A stretch of DNA of 64,000 nucleotides, taken from NCBI GenBank assembly GCA_016712345.1, contig JADJRH010000011.1, forward strand, positions 4,464,001 through 4,528,000. The letters are read 5' to 3'. Shown here piece by piece: positions 35,618 through 44,108 of this stretch; positions within the stretch are counted from its first letter, which is position 1; every line of letters begins with the position of its first letter. The translations under genes and the position numbers were made by a program. Source of the stretch: Polyangiaceae bacterium. Its GTDB lineage: Bacteria > Myxococcota_A > Polyangia > Polyangiales > Polyangiaceae. A model generated the notes under the pieces. That model worked only from the letters and a program-made list of their open reading frames with translations, did no database searches and was not told the origin of the DNA.

Positions 35618-37180
35618 GTGATTGACCTCGTTTTTGTCTGGCACATGCATCAACCCCGTTACGCTCATCCGCAAACGGGTAAGATTATCGTCCCGTGGGT
35701 TCGCCTGCATGCCTGTTCGGGTTATCTCGACATGGCGCGCATGTTTGAACGACATCCCGAAGTTCGCGCAACGGTCAATTTCGTACCCTCCCTTGTGGAG
35801 CAGGTAGAAGAAATGATCGCGGGAGCCAAAGACGACCTTGAACTCCTCACCGAACGCCCCGCGGACACACTCACCAAAGAGGAAGAAGACGCTCTACTTG
35901 CCCGGAGTTTCAGCGTCAGCCAGAGAGCGATTTTCACCCGACCGCGCTTCGTCTCCCTGCTGTCCAAAAAAACCACAAAAGAGCGTTTTAACATTACCGA
36001 CCTTCGCGACCTATCCTGCCTGTTTCTACTCGGTTGGCTGGGTTTTGCCGCCCACGAAGACGACCCCGAACTTCGCAAACTCGACAAAAAGGGCTCGGAC
36101 TACACAGAGGCCGACAAAACCTACCTGCTCAAGGCGGTACGAACGGCTGCAAAAAACGCTCTCTCAGCGTGGAGAGCGCTCGCCGCAAACGGTCAAGTAG
36201 AGTTGTCAACAAGCCCGTATTACCACCCTATTGTGCCGCTGCTGGCAGATTCCGACGTGGCCCGCGTTTCTCTCCCCCACGACCCGCTGCCACCTCGCTT
36301 TTCTTACCCCGACGACGCGCGAGAACAAATACAGCGTTCTCTCAAAGCGCACGCCCGCGCGTTTGGTCAACTCGCCCACGGAATGTGGCCGCCTGAGGGT
36401 TGTCTTTCTACCCAAGCGGTGGAGCTTTATAAGAGCTGCGGTGTCAAATGGCTCTGTGGTGATGTACACACGTTGGCGCGCAGTCTACCCTCCCCCGAGC
36501 GCGAGCCCCATACCCAGTTGTACACTCACCGCGGGGTTACCCTTGCCTTCCGCGATCAAGACATTTCAGATCGCATCGGTTTTCGATATGCCCACATGAA
36601 TGAGAGTGCCGCCGTCGACGATTTCGTCGGAGCGGTTTCGCAGATGGGTCAAAAAGACGGCGCTGTTTTCGTTATTCTCGACGGTGAAAACCCGTGGGAA
36701 ACCTATAGTCACCGGGGCGAGCCATTTCTCGAAACACTCTACATGCGGCTCGCCCTTGAAAAACACGCCGGTAGAATTGCCACCAAAACAATGAGTGAAG
36801 TGGTGCGCGACCGCGGGCCCGGCAAAGAGCTTGAAAATCTCCACCCCGGTTCGTGGATCTCTGCTGCGTATCGGATTTGGATTGGGGACAACGCCAAAAA
36901 CAGAGCTTGGGCCGCACTCAAGGCCGCGCGTGAAACACTCGCTCATGTTCAGGCCGCACGTGGCACATCCAACCCGGCGGTGATCAAAGCGCGCGAGCAC
37001 ATCCTCGTTGCTGAAGGGTCAGACTGGTTTTGGTGGTTTGGTGAACCCAACTCCTCCGCTGAAGATCCCCTCTACGACGAACTTTTCCGCGCCCATCTCA
37101 AAGAAGCATACAAGGCCCTCGAAACCGATTGGCCTGAGAGGTTGGACCACCCCATCGCTGTTCCCAAAGCGGCGTCGTAG
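35618..37180 (+). CDS. GH57-family glucan-active enzyme
   Basis: I start at the GTG at 35618, after an AAGG site; this gives 520 residues beginning IDLVFVWHMHQPRY, which is GH57 conserved region 1 (HxHQP). Region 3 is GMWPPEGCLS with the nucleophile Glu, and region 4 is VILDGENPWE with the acid/base Asp. GH57 members include alpha-amylases, 4-alpha-glucanotransferases and glycogen branching enzymes, and the sequence does not decide between these. It is cytoplasmic, with no signal peptide. The pairing with a glycosyltransferase suggests storage or extracellular glucan metabolism. Confidence 0.87.
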   Translation: MIDLVFVWHMHQPRYAHPQTGKIIVPWVRLHACSGYLDMARMFERHPEVRATVNFVPSLVEQVEEMIAGAKDDLELLTERPADTLTKEEEDALLARSFSVSQRAIFTRPRFVSLLSKKTTKERFNITDLRDLSCLFLLGWLGFAAHEDDPELRKLDKKGSDYTEADKTYLLKAVRTAAKNALSAWRALAANGQVELSTSPYYHPIVPLLADSDVARVSLPHDPLPPRFSYPDDAREQIQRSLKAHARAFGQLAHGMWPPEGCLSTQAVELYKSCGVKWLCGDVHTLARSLPSPEREPHTQLYTHRGVTLAFRDQDISDRIGFRYAHMNESAAVDDFVGAVSQMGQKDGAVFVILDGENPWETYSHRGEPFLETLYMRLALEKHAGRIATKTMSEVVRDRGPGKELENLHPGSWISAAYRIWIGDNAKNRAWAALKAARETLAHVQAARGTSNPAVIKAREHILVAEGSDWFWWFGEPNSSAEDPLYDELFRAHLKEAYKALETDWPERLDHPIAVPKAAS

Positions 37181-37391
37181 TCGCGGTTCCTACCCAGCCA
37201 ATTTTTTTCCTACCCACCTAAAAATTTTGTTGACCGCTCCTTTTTCTTCTGGCATTGTCCTTTTCGATGCTCAACGCGTTTTTCCCGCAGATGCACACTA
37301 CGGTTCACACCGTTGCCTGCGCGGTCGTACGCGGATGCAGCGGTAAGTAAAGTCTCCAGCGTAAAGCAACTTCAAACGGCTTGTAACGGCC

Positions 37392-37547
37392 GTTGAGCGC
37401 CTCTTTCAAACGCTCAACTACCTTTCTCGCCTGAGTGCCTTTACCCGGAGCTGATGTCAGGTTTGTTTTTCTCTCTTCGGGGCCCGGAGAAACCTGACAT
37501 CCCATCGGTCCCGAGAAAGGAGATGCCGATTCTTCCATTGAATCGGC
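37392..37547. other. Highly structured leader upstream of the MATE gene
   Basis: Four perfect inverted repeats lie within 156 bp: GTTGAGCG/CGCTCAAC (37392-37399 and 37411-37418), CCTTTCTCG/CGAGAAAGG (37421-37429 and 37512-37520), GATGTCAGGTTT/AAACCTGACATC nested within it (37453-37464 and 37490-37501), and GCCGATTC/GAATCGGC (37525-37532 and 37540-37547). Together they fold into a stem, a long two-part stem with internal loop, and a third stem. It is not a tmRNA or RNase P RNA by motif. It could be a riboswitch or other cis-regulatory RNA, or a small RNA on either strand. Confidence 0.6.
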
Positions 37548-37714
37548 GGGCGGCGATGTCGAGGCTCAGAAATAACCCATCGGTCGCTCCGGTTGCGCGT
37601 TACGGCGCGCGGCGGAAGCAGAACAACCCCTCCCACGGCTGGCAATCCCCGGCGGCGTCCTACGGTCGTCGACTCGCACTTGCCCGGCGTAACCTCACGA
37701 GGTCTACCAAACAA

Positions 37715-39082
37715 GTGGTAAGACGTTTTTCTCAACGAGCAAAAGACCTTATCTTACCGGTAAAAGAACTTTTTCAACTCGCTTGGCCCATCACCATCGC
37801 CATGTTGGGTGAAAGCGCAATCGGCCTTGTCGACACCAAGCTGGTGGGTGGACTCGGGGCTGGAGCGCTGGCCGGGGTTGGAATGGCCACCATCGTTTTC
37901 TACCTTGGATTTGCGATGGTGAGCGGAACCCTCCGCGGGGTAAAAGTCCGCTCCGCGTACGTTGTTGGTGAAGGGCGGCCCCACGACGCCGTTTCATTCG
38001 CCTACGCTGGGTTGGCTATCGGCGCAGCCGCCGGTTTTGTCCTGTTCCTAGCGGGGCGCGACATCACACCGGTGCTGCGATTGCTTCGCGTCGATGAAAG
38101 CATGATCGCGCCGGCACGCGACTTTATGGCGGCGCGCACGTTCGGTGCCGTGGCGGGGTGCATGTTGGCATCCCAAAACCAATACCGTCAGGGCTTGGGC
38201 GATACCCGCACGCCCATGCTCGTGGGCATTGGTGGAAACATTATCAATGCTGTGTTGGCTTACTCCCTCATCTACGGGCATCTGGGTCTACCCGCGCTCG
38301 GGGTTCGGGGAGCTGGATATGGCACCGCAATCACTGAGGTCATTCAGGTTTCGGTCATGTTGGGGCTTCTCTGGCGCGATCGTAGACAGGCGGCATCCAA
38401 AAAGATGCAACCTTCGTCGATTCGCTTCAAAAAGGCCCTGAATGAAGTGTTGAGTCTCGGTGTACCCACGGGGCTTCACTTTGGGTTCGAAATGTTGGCG
38501 TTCACCACGTTTACGGCTGTGCTTGCCAGTCTCGGAGCGGCCGAGTTGGCAGCGCACCATGTGGCGCTCAACACCATTCGAGCGTCGTTTCTACCCGGTG
38601 TGGCGGTGGCTGAAGCTACGAGCATTCTTGTGGCCAGGTCGCTCGGCGCCGGAAACCTGAAAGACGCCGACAAGTCCACGTGGGCCGCACTTCTTCTCGG
38701 GGTCAGTTTTATGACCCTTTGTGGGATCGCGTTTGCATTGTTTGGAAAGAACATCGCCGCGGCGTTTTCAAACGACGCGGAAGTGGTTCGCATCGCGGGA
38801 ACGCTGCTTCTCGTCGCGGCGATTTTTCAAACGCTCGACGCTGCAAACATGATCCTGCGAGGCGCACTCCGCGGCGCCAAAGACGTGCGATGGGTGGCCA
38901 TCGTCGGAACTTCCGTCGCATGGGTCTCCATCCCCGGTTCAGCCATTCTCTTTGGTAGAATCGGAGGGCTTGGAGCGCTCGGCGGATGGTTCGGGTTCAT
39001 CCTCGAAACATCGCTCGGCTCCAGCCTCCTCTTTTGGAGGTGGCGCAAAGGCCCGTGGCGAAACGCCATCCTCGTGCGCTAA
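37715..39082 (+). CDS. MATE-family efflux transporter
   Basis: The protein has about 12 membrane segments in the MatE pattern, opening with VKELFQLAWPITIAMLGESA and TKLVGGLGAGALAGVG, with a second repeat half beginning LNEVLSLGVPTGLHFGFEML. MATE proteins export drugs or metabolites using Na+ or H+ gradients. Frames starting at 37454 or 37556 are possible but would translate the hairpin-rich leader as an Arg/Asn-rich stretch unlike MATE N-termini; the GTG at 37715 (455 residues, GAGG upstream) fits best. The true start needs confirmation. Confidence 0.8.
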   Translation: MVRRFSQRAKDLILPVKELFQLAWPITIAMLGESAIGLVDTKLVGGLGAGALAGVGMATIVFYLGFAMVSGTLRGVKVRSAYVVGEGRPHDAVSFAYAGLAIGAAAGFVLFLAGRDITPVLRLLRVDESMIAPARDFMAARTFGAVAGCMLASQNQYRQGLGDTRTPMLVGIGGNIINAVLAYSLIYGHLGLPALGVRGAGYGTAITEVIQVSVMLGLLWRDRRQAASKKMQPSSIRFKKALNEVLSLGVPTGLHFGFEMLAFTTFTAVLASLGAAELAAHHVALNTIRASFLPGVAVAEATSILVARSLGAGNLKDADKSTWAALLLGVSFMTLCGIAFALFGKNIAAAFSNDAEVVRIAGTLLLVAAIFQTLDAANMILRGALRGAKDVRWVAIVGTSVAWVSIPGSAILFGRIGGLGALGGWFGFILETSLGSSLLFWRWRKGPWRNAILVR

Positions 39083-39162
39083 ATCCCCCCACTCACACGC
39101 TGCCCAGCCGAGTAGGCAGCGTTTCCCCACCCAGAGCGAGAGCTGAAAGCACCCCGCAACGA

Positions 39163-39373
39163 CCTGAAATGCCCACTCACCTGACACGTCGTATTCAACA
39201 CGGAGGCACGGAGAGCACGGAGTTCCACGGAGTTTTTTGTATTTCAGACTGCTATCGGCTTGCACAGCCCGACCGATCACCGGTCAGGCCGGGATCACAG
39301 CTGATGTGTACCCATAGCAGCCAAAGAAACAAAAACCTCCGTGTCCCTCCGTGTCCTCCGTGATTCCGTGGTG
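39163..39373 (+). repeat. 'cacggagg' interspersed repeat, copy 2
   Basis: This is the counterpart of copy 1 at 19281-19445, in the opposite orientation. It shares CCTGACACGTCGTATTCAAC, the block of CACGGAG words, CCACGGAGTTTTTTGTATTT, GCCAAAGAAACAAAAA and the closing CCTCCGTG words. The middle is longer by roughly 50 bp and includes a small hairpin (GACCGATCACCGGTC) and a GTGTACCC word. It too lies between convergent genes and has imperfect inverted ends, so it may also serve as a bidirectional terminator. Confidence 0.8.
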
Positions 39374-39444
39374 AAGAGACGTCACAGGCATCCAGGCGCT
39401 TCAGGTCTTGGCGTGACGTTTCAGCCGTCGCTCTGGGGGGAGTT

Positions 39445-41154
39445 TTACCCAGGAGGCACGGAGGACACCGCGGCGGGCGTTTCTACCAAGTAATCCCCGA
39501 GCGCCAACACTTCCAAATGCCCATCCTTAAAAGCCCGAATCGCATCATCCGGTGAACACACAATCGGCTCTTCGTGCATGTTGAAGCTTGTATTGATCAA
39601 CGTGGGAATGCCGGTGCGCTCTTCGTAGCGCCGCAAGATCTCGTGCACGAACGCGTTTGTTTCGCGCCGAACAAGCTGCGGGCGCGCGGTTCCATCCACG
39701 TGCACGGCCGCCGGCGACTCCTTCTGCATACGGGCAGTGCAGTCCGTCGTTACCGTCATGAACTCGGCAGTATAACGAGCGCGATCAATATTCACGTACA
39801 ACTCGTCGGCCCTCTCAGCGAGGGAGATCGGCGCGAACGGCATAAACTCGGTGCGCTTCAACCGGTCGTTGAGCCACTTGTTCACGTCGGGCTTCACCGC
39901 CGGGTACAAGATCGACCGGTTTCCGAGCGCCCGCGGACCAAACTCCATGGCCCCGCCAAACCGCGCAACCACCTTGTTGTTCACCAGATGGTTCACGATA
40001 TCGCCTGGTGCATCGGCCGACTTTCGATAAGAAAGCCCCGACGATTGAAGGGCTTTTTCAATTTCCCCATCTGTGTACGAAGGGCCAAGGTACACATCGG
40101 GCAAGCGCGTCGGCTGCACATCTTCCATGTACGATGCGAGTGACAACGCGGCGCCCACGCCGACACCTGAATCACCCATGGCGGGAAAAACGAAGATCTC
40201 CTTCACGCCGTCGATCTCCATGACCCGCTGGTTCATTTTCACGTTCGCAAACACACCTCCGGCGCAGGCGATGTGGTGCATACCGGTCTTGTCGAGCCAC
40301 TTCTTGATGTAGTGCACCGCCACGTCTTCGAGCACTTTTTGGTAAGCAGCGGCAATGTCTTCCCGCGAGTGGTTTTTGGCCAAATCGCGCTCAAAAAACG
40401 GATCTTGCGGCGAGATAAACCGAAAGTAGTCGTCGCGATCAAAATTGAAACGCGCACGCACGATGTCGTAGAGCTTGGATGGATCGCCGAACGCGGCGAG
40501 CCCCACAATTTTTCCTTCGTGCCGATTGGGCTTAAATCCAAGCGCCTGCGTCACACGCCGATAAAACGTCCCAAGTGAATGCGGATAGGGAATGGGCGAG
40601 AGCAGACGCAGCGAGCCGTACTCACCGATATAAAACGAGCCGGCGTTGCCGCTGCCGTACCCGTCGAGTGACACGATCAGCGCCTTTTCAAAGCCCGAAG
40701 CGTAATACGCGCTCGCGCAGTGACCAAGGTGGTGATCCACAAACTGAAGCTTTGAAAGAAGACCAAACTGCTCAAGTCCCTGTTTGATCTCGCGCTCACC
40801 CCTGCCCCAAAAACCGCCTCCCCGTCGCAGAGCGTTTGTGTACCCAGCAAGGTGAATGAGCCTCGTTTTTAAGGGCCCGCCGGCACCCGCAACAAACGGA
40901 ATGTTGGTGGCGTAGTTGGCAATGTCGCGAATACGTTCTTGATGAAAAGGCAACGCTGCGTACGCAACGTGGTCCACATCTTTGGCTTCAATCCCCGCAC
41001 GTTTGAGACAATATTCAAGCGATTTGGTGGGGAATCCATCCTGGTTTTTAACGCGCGAAAAGCGTTCTTCGGAAACGGCGGCGACAATGCGCCCATTCAC
41101 CACGATGCCAACAGCGCTTTCGTGAGCGGTGGGAGAGAGTCCAACAATGATCAT
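39445..41154 (-). CDS. NodU/CmcH-family carbamoyltransferase
   Basis: The 569-residue protein has the full two-domain layout: N-terminal Kae1-like part (IIVGLSPTAHESAVGIV, DHHLGHCASAYYASGF, LIVSLDGYGSG with metal ligands) and C-terminal catalytic part (ARFGGAMEFGPRALGNRSIL). Family members transfer the carbamoyl group from carbamoyl phosphate to a hydroxyl of a sugar or secondary metabolite (NodU, CmcH, TobZ). The acceptor here is unknown, and no polyketide or nodulation genes are adjacent. The last residues come from an interspersed-repeat fragment, so the ancestral C-terminus may have been replaced. Confidence 0.9.
   Translation of the reverse strand: MIIVGLSPTAHESAVGIVVNGRIVAAVSEERFSRVKNQDGFPTKSLEYCLKRAGIEAKDVDHVAYAALPFHQERIRDIANYATNIPFVAGAGGPLKTRLIHLAGYTNALRRGGGFWGRGEREIKQGLEQFGLLSKLQFVDHHLGHCASAYYASGFEKALIVSLDGYGSGNAGSFYIGEYGSLRLLSPIPYPHSLGTFYRRVTQALGFKPNRHEGKIVGLAAFGDPSKLYDIVRARFNFDRDDYFRFISPQDPFFERDLAKNHSREDIAAAYQKVLEDVAVHYIKKWLDKTGMHHIACAGGVFANVKMNQRVMEIDGVKEIFVFPAMGDSGVGVGAALSLASYMEDVQPTRLPDVYLGPSYTDGEIEKALQSSGLSYRKSADAPGDIVNHLVNNKVVARFGGAMEFGPRALGNRSILYPAVKPDVNKWLNDRLKRTEFMPFAPISLAERADELYVNIDRARYTAEFMTVTTDCTARMQKESPAAVHVDGTARPQLVRRETNAFVHEILRRYEERTGIPTLINTSFNMHEEPIVCSPDDAIRAFKDGHLEVLALGDYLVETPAAVSSVPPG
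39451..39468 (+). repeat. Fragment of the interspersed repeat inside the carbamoyltransferase 3' end
   Basis: AGGAGGCACGGAGGACAC is identical to positions 19278-19295 at the edge of copy 1. Here it lies within the last codons of the carbamoyltransferase and supplies its C-terminal residues SSVPP. Confidence 0.7.
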
Positions 41155-41264
41155 GACTTCTGGTGCCTTTTATCACGCACGCGATCGAACAGAGGGGCGA
41201 ACGAGATAGTGGCGCTGCCCCCTTCGAACGTTCACCGCCCGCCTGCGCTTTTTTCAAACGCCCT

Positions 41265-42470
41265 TCAGCGCTTGTTTGGACCTTCGCGGGCCGACGTTTC
41301 GAGCAGCTCCGCGTCCAGTTCTTCAACGCGGAGTTTCACCTCGGGGGGCTCGGCCGCTCGGGCTTTGGCGCGCGCTTCCAGCGTACTCTTCAACGACGCC
41401 GGCGTGTCCACCCACGGAAGCGTTCGGCGCTCGGTCACAAGCGGCTCTTCAACAGTGGGGCGACCGCGCTGCGACGCTTCCATTCGCTCCACCTCAAGCA
41501 TCGACTCGCGGCTGATCGAATCAAGCTCCACGCGCACCGCTTCAGGCGAAGGTCCGGGCTTGGACGGCAACGAAGCGGCATCAATTGCGATAAGTGTTTC
41601 ACGCCCAACCACAGCTTCACCGAGCGTGATTTCAGGCGACGAAGAAGGTCTCACATTGGGCCGATAAGGCTCCAAAGCGAGCATTGTTTCGCGACCCACC
41701 GCAACTTCCGTCACTTCAATTTCAGGTTGCGAATGACTCGGTGGGCGCGCTGCGCGTTTTGCGGGCGCTTCTTTCGGCGCTTTGGGCAACGTGCTTGTTC
41801 GCTCGCGCTTCGCGACGCCCACAAGAGTGTTTCGATCACGCTTGGATCCCGCGGGAGCAATGCTTGTCCGCTCCTTTCGAGCAGGCTCGGCCGGCACCGT
41901 GCTCGTCCGCTCTTTGCGCCCGGGAACAAGTGTGTTCGGGCGCCGTCCCGAATCGTACGGAAGCGTGATGCGCTCTTTTCGAGGCTCGCTCTGAACGTTT
42001 TCGATCGACGCCTTTTTGCCGCTTTCTGAAGGCTTTTTTGCTTTCTGCGCTCGCGCCTTTTTGGCGCGCAGGATCATTTCACCAAGTGCCGCCGCCCCTT
42101 CGGTGAGCGCCAAGATCACGGTGCCCTTGTTGTTCCACGTGGCCATTGCCGCCACCAGAACGGCGGTGTCTTCCACCCGAATCGCAAACACATCAATCGG
42201 CGCCGCACCTCCAAAAGGAACAAGATCTTCCCGGGGCATTTCGAGGTGAACCACCTCGCCGTTTTTGCCCTTTGGACAAGCCCACAAGATCTTCATTCGA
42301 CCGCGATCGGGCATGTCTTTGGGGGCGTCATGCGTCACGAGCAGACCCGCTTGACTCAGCACAAACGCAAAGTCCGCCCCCGAACTTTGGGCGACCTGAC
42401 GAGCCACGTCATGGAGATCCACAATGCCGCCAGAATATCCGGTTAGCCGGCGCTCGTCGACGCGGCGCAA
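41265..42470 (-). CDS. Roadblock-like domain protein with repetitive tail
   Basis: The first about 125 residues (VDLHDVARQVAQSSGADFAF, VLSQAGLLVTHDAP, FAIRVEDTAVLVAAM, GEMILRA) resemble Roadblock/LC7 domains, which regulate small GTPases such as MglA in myxobacteria; this is a pattern-based call. The remaining 270 residues are disordered and repetitive, with about five RKERTS(T/I)xP or RNTLV units and a group of GRETM/GRETL/SRESML segments. The start may lie at 42470, overlapping the DUF72 gene by 28 bp, or at a GTG at 42422 that removes the overlap. It follows the DUF72 gene on the same strand. Confidence 0.68.
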   Translation of the reverse strand: MRRVDERRLTGYSGGIVDLHDVARQVAQSSGADFAFVLSQAGLLVTHDAPKDMPDRGRMKILWACPKGKNGEVVHLEMPREDLVPFGGAAPIDVFAIRVEDTAVLVAAMATWNNKGTVILALTEGAAALGEMILRAKKARAQKAKKPSESGKKASIENVQSEPRKERITLPYDSGRRPNTLVPGRKERTSTVPAEPARKERTSIAPAGSKRDRNTLVGVAKRERTSTLPKAPKEAPAKRAARPPSHSQPEIEVTEVAVGRETMLALEPYRPNVRPSSSPEITLGEAVVGRETLIAIDAASLPSKPGPSPEAVRVELDSISRESMLEVERMEASQRGRPTVEEPLVTERRTLPWVDTPASLKSTLEARAKARAAEPPEVKLRVEELDAELLETSAREGPNKR

Positions 42471-43156
42471 ATGGCTTTGAGAGCCGCGCCGAGCTGCGCG
42501 CCTTTGCCCGCGTCTTCATGCTTGAAATAGACAAACGCCTCATCCCATTTCTGCTCGGTGATCCGGCTGTGCCACCGAACGAGATCCTCGTTTGTGTACC
42601 CTTCATCGCGCAGTCTGAAATAGCCCCACGACGTGGTGGCCACGAGAGGTGTTGTCAGCTTTTCACTGTCTGAAATGCAGAGCGCCGCGCCCGCGTCTGC
42701 GAGTGCTGTGTACACTTCTTCGTCGTGCCAACTGGAGCTTCTGAATTCAAACGTTGCGCGCATTTCGCGAGGAACCAAGGTCAGAAAATCCCTCAGCAAT
42801 GCCACGTCTTTCTTTAAATACGGCGGCAAATGAAAAAGCAGGGCCCCTCTGTGTACACCTAACTTTTCGGCCCGACCCAGAAAAAAGGATACAGGCTGTT
42901 CGCACTCTTTTAGTTGCTTAATGTACGTGATCGTTTTGGGCGCTTTCAGCGTGTATCGAAAGCCCGCGGGTGCCGTTTCAGCCCAGCCAAGCACCAGTTT
43001 GTCTGTGGGCATTCTGTAAAACGTTGCGTTGATCTCCACGGTTGAAAAGTGCTGGCTGTAAAAGCCGAACATCTTCGTTGTAGGCATGTTCTCCGGGTAA
43101 AATGACCCTTTCCACTCCGGGTAACTAAAGCCGCTCGTGCCAATCCACAGCTTCAT
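42443..43156 (-). CDS. DUF72 family protein
   Basis: The sequence begins KLWIGTSGFSYPEWKGSFYP, which is characteristic of DUF72 (YecE-like) TIM-barrel proteins, with AEINATFYR-type VEINATFYRMP, FEFRSSSWHDEEV and a C-terminal YFKHEDAGKG segment. The biochemical role of the family is not established. The ATG at 43156 shares its A with the TGA of the upstream gene (TGATG), which fixes the start and implies coupled translation with the amidinotransferase gene. The product is 237 residues and cytoplasmic. Confidence 0.9.
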   Translation of the reverse strand: MKLWIGTSGFSYPEWKGSFYPENMPTTKMFGFYSQHFSTVEINATFYRMPTDKLVLGWAETAPAGFRYTLKAPKTITYIKQLKECEQPVSFFLGRAEKLGVHRGALLFHLPPYLKKDVALLRDFLTLVPREMRATFEFRSSSWHDEEVYTALADAGAALCISDSEKLTTPLVATTSWGYFRLRDEGYTNEDLVRWHSRITEQKWDEAFVYFKHEDAGKGAQLGAALKAICAASTSAG

Positions 43157-44061
43157 CAGGCCCACCCATCTTCATTTTGGATGACCGTTCGAACGGCTTC
43201 CAATCGGCACTCGGGCGGAATGTGTACACTCGATTCGGCAATATCGGCAATCGACACCAAACAGCGCGACGCCCCGCCCGCCTTTTCACAAAGCTCGCGC
43301 ATTGTGAGGAGTTTCACATTCATTCCAGCCTTTAAAACAAGGCTTTTTACACGCTCGGGCACCAAGTGGGGCGCAAGCCAAATATCGCCGATGGGTAAGC
43401 CGTTGGTTGCGTAGTTTCGAATTTCGTCTTCGCTCACAGCGAGCAATCGTTCGCTGCCAAACCGCCTGCGCAGAGCCTCAAAACTCGCGTCCGCCATCAC
43501 CTCTTTACACACGAGAAGGCGATCGACTGCGGGCAGCGGCAAAAGGGCCATATTGCCGTGAAACGCCGGCTCCCGAATCTGAAGTTTCAACACCTCGCCG
43601 TCAAAAAACCGCGCCGCGTTTTCCATCCCAACATGGTCCGTTCGCCCTCCGTAAAAGAGCAACGTCACCCCGCCGAAAAGCGCCACGTCCCCCTGCGCCT
43701 CCCACGTTCCACTCCCAATGTCCGTGGGCGAAAGCTTCATTTTTTCAGCGAGCTGCTCCCAGTGTACACGTTCAGCTCGGCGATGTTCGGCCGCCATGTT
43801 GGGCAGCAAAAAGCGCGTTGTGCCGCCCGCCGTAACAACGTGTCCACATTCCGCGGCGTACGGCATTCCCGTGAGCGCATCCGTCGGCGGCATCAGCGCA
43901 ACAACGGTTCCGCCCAGCGATTCAATGGCTTCGGCAAACGTGAGCCACTCCCGGCGCGCGGCGCGTGCATCCACTTCCGCCGCATGTTGGCTGCGAAAGT
44001 TGGCTCGCCCGCGCAGCGCCCAGCCGCGACTCGGCGGCGACATGAAATAGATCTGCGTCAT
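43156..44061 (-). CDS. Amidinotransferase / dimethylarginine dimethylaminohydrolase-family protein
   Basis: The guanidino-modifying fold is indicated by MSPPSRGWALRGRANFRS, GTWEAQGDVALFGG, YGGRTDH and a Cys near the end (GGASRCLVSI) in the position of the catalytic nucleophile. Members hydrolyse or transfer amidino groups of arginine, methylarginines or related compounds. I prefer the ATG at 44061 to an in-frame GTG at 44073. An agmatinase-like gene lies 2.7 kb away on the other strand, hinting at guanidine metabolism. It is coupled to the DUF72 gene downstream. Confidence 0.83.
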   Translation of the reverse strand: MTQIYFMSPPSRGWALRGRANFRSQHAAEVDARAARREWLTFAEAIESLGGTVVALMPPTDALTGMPYAAECGHVVTAGGTTRFLLPNMAAEHRRAERVHWEQLAEKMKLSPTDIGSGTWEAQGDVALFGGVTLLFYGGRTDHVGMENAARFFDGEVLKLQIREPAFHGNMALLPLPAVDRLLVCKEVMADASFEALRRRFGSERLLAVSEDEIRNYATNGLPIGDIWLAPHLVPERVKSLVLKAGMNVKLLTMRELCEKAGGASRCLVSIADIAESSVHIPPECRLEAVRTVIQNEDGWA

Positions 44062-44108
44062 AGATGTGTACACTCAGATCGAGTGACTGTGCCATCCTAC
44101 CGCCGCGA

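Noticed and set aside
37305..37538. Minus-strand protein (77 residues) over the structured leader
   Set aside because: The frame exists only because of the inverted repeats; it has no recognisable domain and no convincing ribosome site.
38986..39363. Protein with an HGGTE motif from the interspersed repeat
   Set aside because: The same repeat in another place gives a similar frame; it overlaps the MATE gene end and is composed of repeated CACGGAG words, so it is repeat DNA and not a gene.
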